Positions 1-5,977 of a DNA stretch of 11,245 nucleotides are shown one piece after another. Location of the stretch: assembly GCA_964600165.1 (NCBI GenBank), contig CAZRIP010000115.1, forward strand, positions 1 through 11,245, given 5' to 3'. This DNA is from CAZRIP01 sp964600165. Lineage in GTDB: Bacteria; Elusimicrobiota; Elusimicrobia; UBA1565; UBA9628. Below the pieces are notes generated by a model. That model did not search any database. It saw nothing but the letters and a program-made list of their open reading frames with translations, and was not told the DNA's origin. Numbering within the stretch: position 1 is the first letter of the stretch; each line of letters opens with the position of its first letter. Position numbers and translations under genes: made by a program.

Positions 1-1412
1 TCGGCGTCGAGCCGCCCGCGCGCGCCGAGCGGCAGGCTCGCCGTCACCACGCCCCACGGGTCGATGACCGCCGAGATTCCCGTATTGCCGCAGCGGATCT
101 CGGGGATGCGGTTCTCGACGGCGCGAAACACGTTCATCCCGAAGTGCTGCGACGGGCCCCAAGTGTCCTTGTACCAGCCGTCGTTGGTGAGATTGACGAG
201 CAGCCGCGCGCCGCGCGCGGCGTCGCGGCGGGCCCAGCGCGGGAAAGCCGCCTCGTAGCAGATCGTCACGGCCGCGGGGCCGAACGGCGTGGCGATGAGC
301 GGCTGGTCGTCGGGGCCGGCGCTCAGGTCGCCGAAGGTGTCGAGGGCCTTGAACCAGCGGTCGTAGGCCCAGCGCGGGATGAGCCGACGGAAAGGGACGT
401 ACTCGCCGAAAGGCACGAGCTCGCGCTTGGCGTAGAAGCCCGCCAGGCGGCCGTCCGGCAGGACGAGCTGCGCGCCGTTGGCCGGCCCAAGCGCTCCCTC
501 CGGCCGCGTCACGACGCCGACGAGATGCGGCGCGTCCTGCTTCCGGGCCCAGAGCGCGGCCTCGGCCGCGGCCTCGCCGCGCGGGACCTTGCGCGGGATC
601 GCCGTCTCGGGCCAGACGACGAGCGCCGGGCGCGCGGTCTCCGGAAGCGACAATAACTCGTAGAAGCCGTCCAAGATCCCGCGCTGGAAGTCGGCGTCCC
701 ACTTCGCGTACTGGTCGACGTTGGGCTGGAGGAGCTCGACGCGCGCCGTCGGGCCCGGATCGACGGGGCGGCGCAAGAGGACGAGCGCGCCATGCGCCCA
801 AAGGGCGGCGACCAGGGCCGTCGCGACGGCCAGGTTCGCGGCCGCGAGGTCCGAGGCGTCGAGCCAAGCCTCGGCGAGCGCGGCGTTGACGAGCAGGACG
901 ACGAAGCCGAGCAGGTGCGGCCCGCCCCACGAGCCCGCCTGCACGAGGGGCAGGCTCCGCCATTGCGTGTAGGCGAGCATGTCTCCCGGGATGCGCGCGG
1001 TCCAGCGCTCGGACGCGCAGGTCACGGCGGTGAAAACGGCGGCCCAGATCCACGGCCGCGCCGCGCGCCGGGCGCGCGCGGCGACGCGGCGGCCGAGCGC
1101 CGCGGCGATCGTCCAATTGACGGCCAGCGCCGCCGAGAGCGCGGCCAGCGCGGCGGCGCTCGCCGCGAGCGAAAAATGGGCGAAGCGGCAGGTCCCGAAC
1201 GTCCAGAAAAAGGCGGCGGCGTTGAAAGCCCAGCCCGCGAAAAAGCCCGCCGCGGCCGCGGGAGCTCCCGGCGCGCCGTCGTTGAGGGAGACGAAGAGGG
1301 GGGCGAGGCAGAACCAGCCGAGGGGCCAGCAGCCGCCGCGCGGAAAGCTCAGCGCGACCAGGCCCGAGCCTAAGACGCTCGCGGCAAGCAGAGAAAGCCT
1401 CGCGCGCGTCAT
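1..1412 (-). CDS. lnt: Apolipoprotein N-acyltransferase, C-terminus cut by window edge
   Basis: Transfers an acyl chain from phospholipid to the N-terminal cysteine of diacylated lipoproteins in the inner membrane, the last step after Lgt and LspA. About 470 codons are visible from ATG 1412; E. coli Lnt has 512, so only the end is missing. The N-terminal part is a run of hydrophobic, Trp/Phe-rich membrane segments. The C-terminal part is a nitrilase-fold domain with all three catalytic residues visible in one frame: Glu about 269 (WPETAIP), Lys about 329 (GFYAKRELVPFGEY) and Cys about 385 (ICYEAAFPR). These match E. coli E267, K335 and C387. A later segment, LTNDGWYKDTWGPSQHF, is also typical. 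An in-frame TAG seven codons upstream of the ATG is also the stop of the preceding gene. Lnt is the last gene of a tight minus-strand operon, 18 bp after its neighbour, with no strong ribosome site. Confidence 0.95.
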   Translation of the reverse strand, partial: MTRARLSLLAASVLGSGLVALSFPRGGCWPLGWFCLAPLFVSLNDGAPGAPAAAAGFFAGWAFNAAAFFWTFGTCRFAHFSLAASAAALAALSAALAVNWTIAAALGRRVAARARRAARPWIWAAVFTAVTCASERWTARIPGDMLAYTQWRSLPLVQAGSWGGPHLLGFVVLLVNAALAEAWLDASDLAAANLAVATALVAALWAHGALVLLRRPVDPGPTARVELLQPNVDQYAKWDADFQRGILDGFYELLSLPETARPALVVWPETAIPRKVPRGEAAAEAALWARKQDAPHLVGVVTRPEGALGPANGAQLVLPDGRLAGFYAKRELVPFGEYVPFRRLIPRWAYDRWFKALDTFGDLSAGPDDQPLIATPFGPAAVTICYEAAFPRWARRDAARGARLLVNLTNDGWYKDTWGPSQHFGMNVFRAVENRIPEIRCGNTGISAVIDPWGVVTASLPLGARGRLDA

Positions 1413-1430
1413 CGCCGCGCCGGTTCCCGG

Positions 1431-1571
1431 CTAGGAGGCGGCGTCGCGGCGGTGCGCGGCGAAGATCTTGGCCGCCGCCGTGCCGTCCGCGGATTTGAGC
1501 TTGCGCTCCCAACCGCAGGAGCACTTCAGCGTACGCACGTCCGACCGGAACTCGTAGAGATGGGCTCGCAA
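1431..1571 (-). CDS. 46-aa CxC mini-protein, possible zinc-binding peptide
   Basis: This short reading frame starts at TTG 1571, with a good ribosome site (AGGAGG, 6 bp spacing) just upstream. The product is 46 residues. Its middle reads LKCSCGWERKLKS and it ends with an Ala-rich helix and FAAHRR. Cys17, Cys19 and His40 could bind a metal, although a fourth ligand is not obvious (His4 is possible). The frame is open further upstream, but that extension overlaps the DUF952 gene and is Arg-rich out-of-frame sequence, so I reject it. The stop lies 18 bp before lnt and the start 32 bp after DUF952, so it belongs to the same operon. I recognise no named family. Function is unknown. Confidence 0.6.
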   Translation of the reverse strand: MRAHLYEFRSDVRTLKCSCGWERKLKSADGTAAAKIFAAHRRDAAS

Positions 1572-1603
1572 GGGCGCCTCCTGACGACCCCTCAGTGTAC
1601 CAA

Positions 1604-1942
1604 TTACGCGAACGCCTCGGGGGGGAAGACGTGCCGCCCGTCCGGGCCCAGCGGCAGCGGCCAGGAGCGCGCGACGTCGTCGCGCTCGAGCGGGCCGTAG
1701 ATATGGGGAAAGAGCGCGCCGCCCCTCGAGCGCTCCCACTTGAGATCCGGCAGGCTCAGCATGTCGATCTCGGCGAGGATGAGGCCCGTCAGTCCTTTGA
1801 AGTGAAGCGCCGCGGTCTCCGCTGCCTGCGCCGCCGTCGAGCAATGGATGAAGCCGTCCTCGAGGTCCTTGGGCGAGCCTTCGAAGCGGCCGTCGGCCTC
1901 GAGCCGCTTCCATTCCTCGGCGCGCAGGATCTTATAGATCAG
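1604..1942 (-). CDS. DUF952 family protein, probable CTG start
   Basis: The 112-residue product has the usual DUF952 layout: an N-terminal IYKILRAEEW strand and helix, the hallmark DGFIHCSTA (about 30-38; FIHLSTA is more common), a central hydrophobic strand ending in LILAEID, and a C-terminal FPHIYGPL. The family's biochemical function is not established. The homologous N-terminus begins exactly at CTG 1942, which overlaps the TGA of the upstream gene as CTGA. Between the preceding in-frame TAA and this CTG there is no ATG, GTG or TTG. A GAGG lies 7 bp upstream of the CTG. Translational coupling to the 61-aa protein is therefore likely. The alternative is a base error changing ATG to CTG. 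Family call is secure; the start is inferred. Confidence 0.88.
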   Translation of the reverse strand: MIYKILRAEEWKRLEADGRFEGSPKDLEDGFIHCSTAAQAAETAALHFKGLTGLILAEIDMLSLPDLKWERSRGGALFPHIYGPLERDDVARSWPLPLGPDGRHVFPPEAFA

Positions 1943-2124
1943 GGCTTGGCCTCGTCGGGCTTGGCGCCCTCGGCGGCGAGCTTCTCGCGGCGCGCGAGCG
2001 CGGCGGCCTTATACGTCACTTGGTAAGCGGCGGCCTTCTCGGCCTTGAGCGCCCGGCGCTCTTTGGCGGCCTTGCCTTCGTTGCGGACGTCCTCGACGGA
2101 TTTGCGCCCTTCCATTTTTCCCAT
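1939..2124 (-). CDS. 61-aa Lys/Ala/Glu-rich hypothetical protein
   Basis: The product is strongly charged and almost wholly helical in character (Lys, Ala, Glu, Arg), with no membrane segment and no motif I recognise. It is the first gene of the operon that ends with lnt, and its stop codon overlaps the DUF952 start. ATG 2124 is used here; a second ATG three codons downstream (2115) is possible. No clear ribosome site precedes either one, and a TACAGT at 2130-2135 that could be a -10 box lies only 5 bp upstream. Codon use is in keeping with its neighbours. It may be an RNA- or ribosome-associated basic peptide, but that is a guess from composition only. Confidence 0.55.
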   Translation of the reverse strand: MGKMEGRKSVEDVRNEGKAAKERRALKAEKAAAYQVTYKAAALARREKLAAEGAKPDEAKP

Positions 2125-2168
2125 GCTTCACTGTACCACTTACCAATCGACGGAAGGGCTTTAAGCGG

Positions 2169-2306
2169 CTAGCGCCCCGCCGCGGCGGCGTAGGTCCAGT
2201 AGATCAGGGGCAGCTGGAGCGGCAGGCGCGCGGCGAGCGCGGCCTTCTTCCAGGCCGGCGCCGGCGGCGGAGAAGAAAAGGACGAGGGCGAGGCGCATAT
2301 AAACAC
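2169..2306 (-). other. Doubtful or frameshifted small membrane-type ORF after structured RNA A
   Basis: Two overlapping 45-codon frames follow the terminator of RNA A. The frame from ATG 2298 (stop at 2161-2163) starts like a signal or membrane segment, MRLALVLFFSAAGAG, but then turns Arg-rich. The frame from GTG 2306 (stop at 2169-2171) has a poor, Pro-rich start but a convincing end, LPLQLPLIYWTYAAAAGR. The good half of each would join if one or two bases were gained or lost in the GCCGGCGCCGGC tract near 2255, giving a roughly 42-aa two-helix membrane peptide. It may be a decayed gene, a sequence error, or nothing. The GTG lies at the same place relative to the terminator as the GTG upstream of uup. 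Confidence 0.3.
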
Positions 2307-2332
2307 AAAACCCCTGGGCTGTCGCCCAAGGG
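2301..2332 (-). terminator. Intrinsic terminator of structured RNA A
   Basis: On the minus strand a 9-bp stem (CCCTTGGGC with GCCCAGGGG, one U-G pair) closes a GACA loop and is followed directly by TTTTGTGTTT. This is a standard rho-independent terminator. It ends only a few bases before the possible GTG or ATG start codons of the small ORF downstream, so it could act as an attenuator or simply end a short RNA. Confidence 0.75.
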
Positions 2333-2369
2333 CCGGTCCCGACATTTCTAGTTACGGGTTCGAAAGCGT
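2301..2369 (-). ncRNA. Structured RNA, copy A (short RNA or attenuator leader)
   Basis: From the predicted start near 2369, about 68 nt are made before the terminator. In order: a CTTTCGAAC box (2360-2368); a hairpin at 2338-2358 with stem CCCG/CGGG, a 2-nt bulge, an inner AC/GT pair and loop TAGAAAT; then GAC and the terminator stem. Copy B upstream of uup has the same parts in the same order and strand, with CCTG/CAGG in place of CCCG/CGGG, so one base pair has changed on both sides. Neither the minus nor the plus strand resembles a riboswitch class I can name. With its own strong promoter and terminator this copy could be a free-standing small RNA. Confidence 0.6.
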
Positions 2370-2375
2370 TTATTG

Positions 2376-2405
2376 ATTATAGCAGGACGCGCGGCGGCAT
2401 GTCAA
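2376..2405 (-). promoter_or_regulatory. Near-perfect sigma-70 promoter of RNA A
   Basis: On the minus strand TTGACA (2400-2405) and TATAAT (2376-2381) are separated by 18 bp, with TGC just before the -10, an extended -10 feature. It lies directly behind the stop of the LysE-type gene and points into structured RNA A. The 13-bp core TCCTGCTATAATC recurs with one change at the promoter of copy B (10043-10055). Confidence 0.85.
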
Positions 2406-2431
2406 GATAAATCAACCGCTTGCCGGCGGCG

Positions 2432-3034
2432 CTACGCGAGCGTCAGCGCGGCGGCAAAGCCGATGAAGAGCAGCCCGGCGGCGCGGTCGAAGACGAGCCG
2501 CACGCGCGGGCGCGTCAGCCATGACGCGACCTGCCGCCCGCCCGCCGCGTAGCAGAAGTAGCACGAGACTTCGATGATCGCGAACAGCGCGACGAGCCAG
2601 GCGAACTGCGGGCCCTTCGGTAAAGCCGGCTCCACGAACTGCGGCAGAAAGGCGGCCGCGAAGAGGATCGCCTTCGGGTTGCTGAGCGCGACCATCAATC
2701 CTTCCTTGTAAAGGCCGTGACGCGGCCGCTCGGTCGCGAGGTCGAGCGCCGCGCCCCGCGCGAGCCACGGCCGAAGCCCCAGATACGCGAGGTACGCGGC
2801 TCCGCCCAGCCGCAGCGCGTTGAACGCGGCCGGCACGGCCTGCAAGAACGACGCCAACCCCGCCACCGAGACGGCGATCATCGCGACGACGCCCGTGAGG
2901 CACCCGGCCATCGTCGCGAACGAGCGCTTGAAGCCGGAGCGCACGCTGCTCGTCATCACGAGCAGCATGTTCGGCCCGGGCGTGGCGGCGATGACGGCCG
3001 TGGCGGCGACGAAGAGCTTCCAGCGCGGCGGCAT
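2432..3034 (-). CDS. LysE/RhtB family amino-acid or metabolite exporter
   Basis: An inner-membrane exporter of the LysE superfamily, 200 residues, which is normal for the family. The diagnostic TPGPNMLLV is at about 18-26, just after the start, followed by a Gly-rich second helix, GGAAYLAYLG at about 77-86, and the conserved LSNPKAILF...FLPQFV block at about 117-134. Five to six hydrophobic segments can be seen. The family exports amino acids such as lysine, threonine or homoserine lactone; the substrate here cannot be told. ATG 3034 fits the family N-terminus. It starts only 4 bp after the stop of the secreted protein gene, with no clear ribosome site of its own, so it is probably cotranscribed and coupled. 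Confidence 0.9.
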   Translation of the reverse strand: MPPRWKLFVAATAVIAATPGPNMLLVMTSSVRSGFKRSFATMAGCLTGVVAMIAVSVAGLASFLQAVPAAFNALRLGGAAYLAYLGLRPWLARGAALDLATERPRHGLYKEGLMVALSNPKAILFAAAFLPQFVEPALPKGPQFAWLVALFAIIEVSCYFCYAAGGRQVASWLTRPRVRLVFDRAAGLLFIGFAAALTLA

Positions 3035-3038
3035 GCCG

Positions 3039-4154
3039 TCAGTTCGCGCCGGCGTCGACGTCGGCGGCCACCGTGTACTTCAGCGGGTCGCCCGAGGCGC
3101 GGTCGAGCACGGCGCGCAGATTGGCCCGATGCCCGCTGAAATGAGACGTGTCCAAGACGTAGGTCCACGCGCCGGTCTGCTTGTCCAAGGTCGCGTCGCC
3201 GATCTTCGCGAGCGGCTCGAGGCCTTGGTTGTTCGCCCAGATCTCCACGCCGAGCGCGTCGGAGGGCTTGGCCACGAGGCCGGTCAGCGTGACGCTCGGC
3301 CCGCGCAGCGAGCCGACGCCGGTGCCGTCCAAGGGATTGGTCCAGACGAGCTCGGGCTGGTCGGCGCTGGCCTGCGAGAAATCCGTGAACACGTACATCC
3401 GCGCCTGCTTCTCGCCCCAAGTGGCGACGGCGTAGATCCCTTCTCCATTCTCGCCCTCGCCGTGGGCGCAGCGCGGCGTGAACGTGACGTGCCCCGGCCA
3501 AAGCATCATCGTCTGGCCGGCGCGCGCGACCATGACGCCGCCCTGCGCGCCCTCGGCCGTCTCCAGATCGTCGGCCCAGCACGGCCGCGTGCCGATCGCC
3601 TGGACGCGGTCGTCGTCGACGAGCGTGACCTGTCCGCTGGGCAAGATCCGCGACAGGCCGGTCGGACGACCCGGGCCGAGCGTCACTTGCCCGCTGCCGT
3701 TGAGCGGGCGGCGATGGATCGTGAAGTTCTTTTCGTCTTGATAGGCCAAGTAGCCGTAGCCCATCGCGAAAGGATCGTTGCCGCCCACGAGCCCGAGGCT
3801 AGACGTCTCGCCGCCCTCGCTCAAGTCGACGAGGTAGCCGGTCGAGCCGTCCCGGTAGGCGACCCACAGCTTGTCGTCGCCGATGCCCAGGCGCGGGAAG
3901 GCCAAGCCGGGCTCGGCGATCGGGCGGTCGATCTCGCGCAGAACGCGGGAGAGGTTGTCCACCTCGACGATCGCCAGGTTCGCGCCCTGGTCCACGGCGC
4001 ACCACGCGTGCCCCTCGAAGACGGCGACGTCGGGAAAGACGCCGCCCGGCGCCGAGTTGCACGGGTTATCCGACGTCGAAGCGGGGCTCAAGGTGCTCAG
4101 GGCCGCGGCCGCGGTCGGCGCGCACAGCGCGAAAGCGAGGAGGATCGGTTTCAT
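3039..4154 (-). CDS. Secreted protein of unknown function (371 aa)
   Basis: I recognise no family. The protein begins with a clear Sec signal peptide (MKPILLAFALCAPTAAAA); the Cys in it is not in a lipobox. The mature part has repeated strand-rich blocks with Trp, Gly and Asp turns (FEGHAWCAVDQGANLAIVEV, LGIGDDKLWVAYRDG, YGYLAYQDEKNFTIH), which suggests a beta-propeller-like fold. A last section from about 285 looks like a separate Ig-like strand domain (GPSVTLTGLVAKPSD... to the end). Four mature cysteines could form two disulfides. ATG 4154 is chosen because it starts the signal peptide and lies 7 bp after a -10 box; the frame stays open to 4190, but that stretch is the promoter. The LysE-type gene follows 4 bp downstream. 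Confidence 0.8.
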   Translation of the reverse strand: MKPILLAFALCAPTAAAALSTLSPASTSDNPCNSAPGGVFPDVAVFEGHAWCAVDQGANLAIVEVDNLSRVLREIDRPIAEPGLAFPRLGIGDDKLWVAYRDGSTGYLVDLSEGGETSSLGLVGGNDPFAMGYGYLAYQDEKNFTIHRRPLNGSGQVTLGPGRPTGLSRILPSGQVTLVDDDRVQAIGTRPCWADDLETAEGAQGGVMVARAGQTMMLWPGHVTFTPRCAHGEGENGEGIYAVATWGEKQARMYVFTDFSQASADQPELVWTNPLDGTGVGSLRGPSVTLTGLVAKPSDALGVEIWANNQGLEPLAKIGDATLDKQTGAWTYVLDTSHFSGHRANLRAVLDRASGDPLKYTVAADVDAGAN

Positions 4155-4161
4155 GTGATCC

Positions 4162-4190
4162 AGTGTAAGCGGCGCGCGCGTGAAACGCAA
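4162..4190 (-). promoter_or_regulatory. Promoter predicted to give a leaderless mRNA (secreted protein gene)
   Basis: TTGCGT (4185-4190), 17-bp spacer, TACACT (4162-4167), then exactly 7 bp to ATG 4154. Transcription would begin at or within a base of the start codon, and there is no ribosome site. Two other genes in the window share this geometry exactly. Confidence 0.7.
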
Positions 4191-4217
4191 GACGTCCCGC
4201 CGATTATTACCCTTAAT

Positions 4218-4439
4218 TTACCTCGGCGCGATCGCTTGGGCGATCTTGCGAAGCGAGGCTTGCAGCGAGTCGATCATGGAGTCGGCCTGGCGCTCGAGCC
4301 GCCTGAAGTTCGACCCCGCGGCCTCGGCCTTGATCGCGCGGGCGGCCTCGAGGTCCACGCCCGAGATCTGGCCGCCGACGCGCGCGAGCTCGGAAAATTC
4401 ATGATCGAGCTTCAACGCGAGACGGCCGAACGGCGTCAG
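4218..4439 (-). CDS. 73-aa helical hypothetical protein, probable CTG start
   Basis: The product is amphipathic and helical (HEFSELARVGGQISG, LEAARAIKAEAAGSNFRRLE, SMIDSLQASLRKIAQAI), without a signal peptide, and matches nothing I know. The nearest ordinary start is TTG 4415 (65 aa) with no ribosome site. Eight more codons upstream (TPFGRLAL with good codon use) lead to CTG 4439, which overlaps the stop of the transglycosylase gene as CTGA and has an AAGGCGAG ribosome-like site 5 bp upstream. I prefer CTG because of this coupling and because the DUF952 gene shows the same AAGCCCTGA junction. It is the last gene before the promoter at 4162-4190 and probably works with, or is made alongside, the transglycosylase. 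Confidence 0.6.
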   Translation of the reverse strand: MTPFGRLALKLDHEFSELARVGGQISGVDLEAARAIKAEAAGSNFRRLERQADSMIDSLQASLRKIAQAIAPR

Positions 4440-5941
4440 GGCTTCTCGCCTTCGATGACGGGCCTGATCGCCGCCGCGTGGCCGGCGACGCTCAGCGCGT
4501 ACTTCCCGTTCGGATTCCCGTCCCCGTAGTAGCGGCCGAAGGCCTTGCGCTGGGCCACGGGATCGTTCGGCTTGTAGCCGTTGAGGATCAGCAGATGCGG
4601 GACGCTGTAGGAGATCTGATTATTCCAGTCGAAAGGGTTGCCCTTGCCGGCCCGGAGCTGGGTCGCGGGTTCGAATTGGAACGGGCCCATGGCGCCGGTT
4701 TCCGAGCCGCGCAGATTTTGCCACGGAGCCGGCAGCTGTTTGTTCGCGTCGAGCTGGATCGCCGCCGCGAGATCGGCGCGCCGCTTGGCCAGGCCCTGCG
4801 GCAGCGGCACGTGGCCCATGTTCCGGCCGAAGCCCGTCTCCTGCTGGGCGATGGCCAGGATGTCCCACGGCTGCACGCCGAAGTTCTTCAAGGCCGTCGC
4901 GAAGGCCGACGCGTAGTTCTTGTAAGCCTCTCCTACGCCGCGCGGGGGTTTTTCCGGAGGCACGTACTCGGGACCGACCGGGAGCTGAGGCGCCGCGTCG
5001 CCCGGAGAGCCGGAAGCGGCGCTCGGCGCGGGAAAGGACGCGGCGAAGCCGTTGATGGCGGCGTCGAGAGCTCCAGGCGCGGGCGGCGGCGGCGCGTCCG
5101 GCGAGCCGGCCGGCGGCTGCTGGCTTTTCGCCAAGGCGTTGGTGATGGAGATCTCGTCGCGGGGCTGGCCCGCGGCCGCCAAGGCGTCGGACGCGGCTTG
5201 GCGCTGATCTTCGATGTCGGCGGCCGGGCCGAGACGCCCCAGCGCCTCGCGCACGCTGTGGTCGACGCGCTCGTCGACGGCCTGCTGCTCGAGGAACGCC
5301 GCGCGCACGTCGGCGGGATTGGAGAAATCGGGCGTCTCTTCGGGCTTGTTTCCCGAGACCTTGAGCTTGCGGGCTTGAGTGAGCAGGCCCGCGGTGGGAG
5401 TCGCGGCGCCGAGCTCGTCGCTCGACGCCGGAGCGCGGACGTCGGCGGCGCCGCCCGGCGCGGAGACGCGGGCTGACGAGGGCGAAGGCCGCGGCTCGGT
5501 CGTAGGCGCGGTGGTCGCCGCCGGCGCGGCCGCCTGGGACGCCGCGACGCCCGCGCGAGCGGAAGAGATCTCGGCGGACGAGGCGCCCGCGGCCCCCTCG
5601 AAGCCCGCGGAAGCCGAGCCCATGCCGGCGCGCGGCGGCGTCGCCGCCGGCTCGGGCTCGCCGACGGCGGCCGATTCGGAGGCGCCCGGCTCCGGGACGT
5701 CGCGGATCGACAACGTGTCGGCGGGCAGAGCGCGTCTCGGTCTCGAGACCGGAGCCGATGCGACGGCCGCGGGCTCCGTCGTTCGCGCGGGAGACGGCGC
5801 GGCGCCCATAGCCGGCGCGGCGACGGCGCCGGCAGGCTTGGCCGAGGAGCGGCGGAACACCTTCACGGCCGTCCAAGCCAAGCACGCGAAGCTGATCGCG
5901 AGGAGCGCCACGAGGATCGAATCGCGCCGGGAAGCCCGCAT
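4436..5941 (-). CDS. Membrane-anchored lytic transglycosylase-like protein
   Basis: 501 residues. A short basic N-terminus (MRASRRDS) and one membrane helix (about 8-26) anchor it, with the rest facing the periplasm. A long Ala/Pro/Ser-rich, probably disordered linker runs to about 175, then a charged helical stretch, a second Pro-rich linker, and a C-terminal lysozyme-like domain from about 330. That domain has AIAQQETGFGRN with the probable catalytic Glu near 368, and GAMGPFQFEPAT (about 416-427), the motif seen in SLT/MltB-type enzymes that cleave peptidoglycan glycan strands to anhydro-muropeptides. The fit is to the SLT/MltB superfamily rather than one named enzyme. The frame is open to 6121, but that extension is Arg-rich and overlaps the MFS gene; ATG 5941 precedes the membrane helix and sits 7 bp behind a promoter. 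Confidence 0.8.
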   Translation of the reverse strand: MRASRRDSILVALLAISFACLAWTAVKVFRRSSAKPAGAVAAPAMGAAPSPARTTEPAAVASAPVSRPRRALPADTLSIRDVPEPGASESAAVGEPEPAATPPRAGMGSASAGFEGAAGASSAEISSARAGVAASQAAAPAATTAPTTEPRPSPSSARVSAPGGAADVRAPASSDELGAATPTAGLLTQARKLKVSGNKPEETPDFSNPADVRAAFLEQQAVDERVDHSVREALGRLGPAADIEDQRQAASDALAAAGQPRDEISITNALAKSQQPPAGSPDAPPPPAPGALDAAINGFAASFPAPSAASGSPGDAAPQLPVGPEYVPPEKPPRGVGEAYKNYASAFATALKNFGVQPWDILAIAQQETGFGRNMGHVPLPQGLAKRRADLAAAIQLDANKQLPAPWQNLRGSETGAMGPFQFEPATQLRAGKGNPFDWNNQISYSVPHLLILNGYKPNDPVAQRKAFGRYYGDGNPNGKYALSVAGHAAAIRPVIEGEKP

Positions 5942-5948
5942 CCCTCGA

Positions 5949-5977
5949 AGAGTAGGTCGGGATCGGCCGAGCGTCAA
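5949..5977 (-). promoter_or_regulatory. Promoter predicted to give a leaderless mRNA (transglycosylase gene)
   Basis: TTGACG (5972-5977), 17-bp spacer, TACTCT (5949-5954), then 7 bp to ATG 5941. The -35 box overlaps the TGA stop of the MFS gene (5974-5976), so the two genes, though on one strand and close, have separate promoters. Confidence 0.75.

Noticed and set aside
1594..1599. TACACT as a -10 box for the 46-aa peptide and lnt
   Set aside because: No -35 box at 16-18 bp and it lies inside an operon; kept only as a possibility.
1431..1913. 160-codon reading of the CxC frame
   Set aside because: The extra N-terminal part is Arg-rich and overlaps the DUF952 gene; the TTG with AGGAGG explains the real start.
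2130..2135. TACAGT as a leaderless-type promoter for the 61-aa gene
   Set aside because: Spacing to ATG is 5 bp, not 7, and no TTG-type -35 is present.
2820..4529. 569-codon plus-strand reading frame opposite the LysE, secreted protein and 73-aa genes
   Set aside because: Arg/Ala/Asp-rich with no motifs; GC-rich DNA leaves shadow frames open. The minus-strand genes have signal peptide, family motifs and promoters.
4620..5885. 421-codon minus-strand frame inside the transglycosylase gene
   Set aside because: Arg/Gly-rich shadow of the correct frame, which carries the membrane helix and the catalytic motifs.
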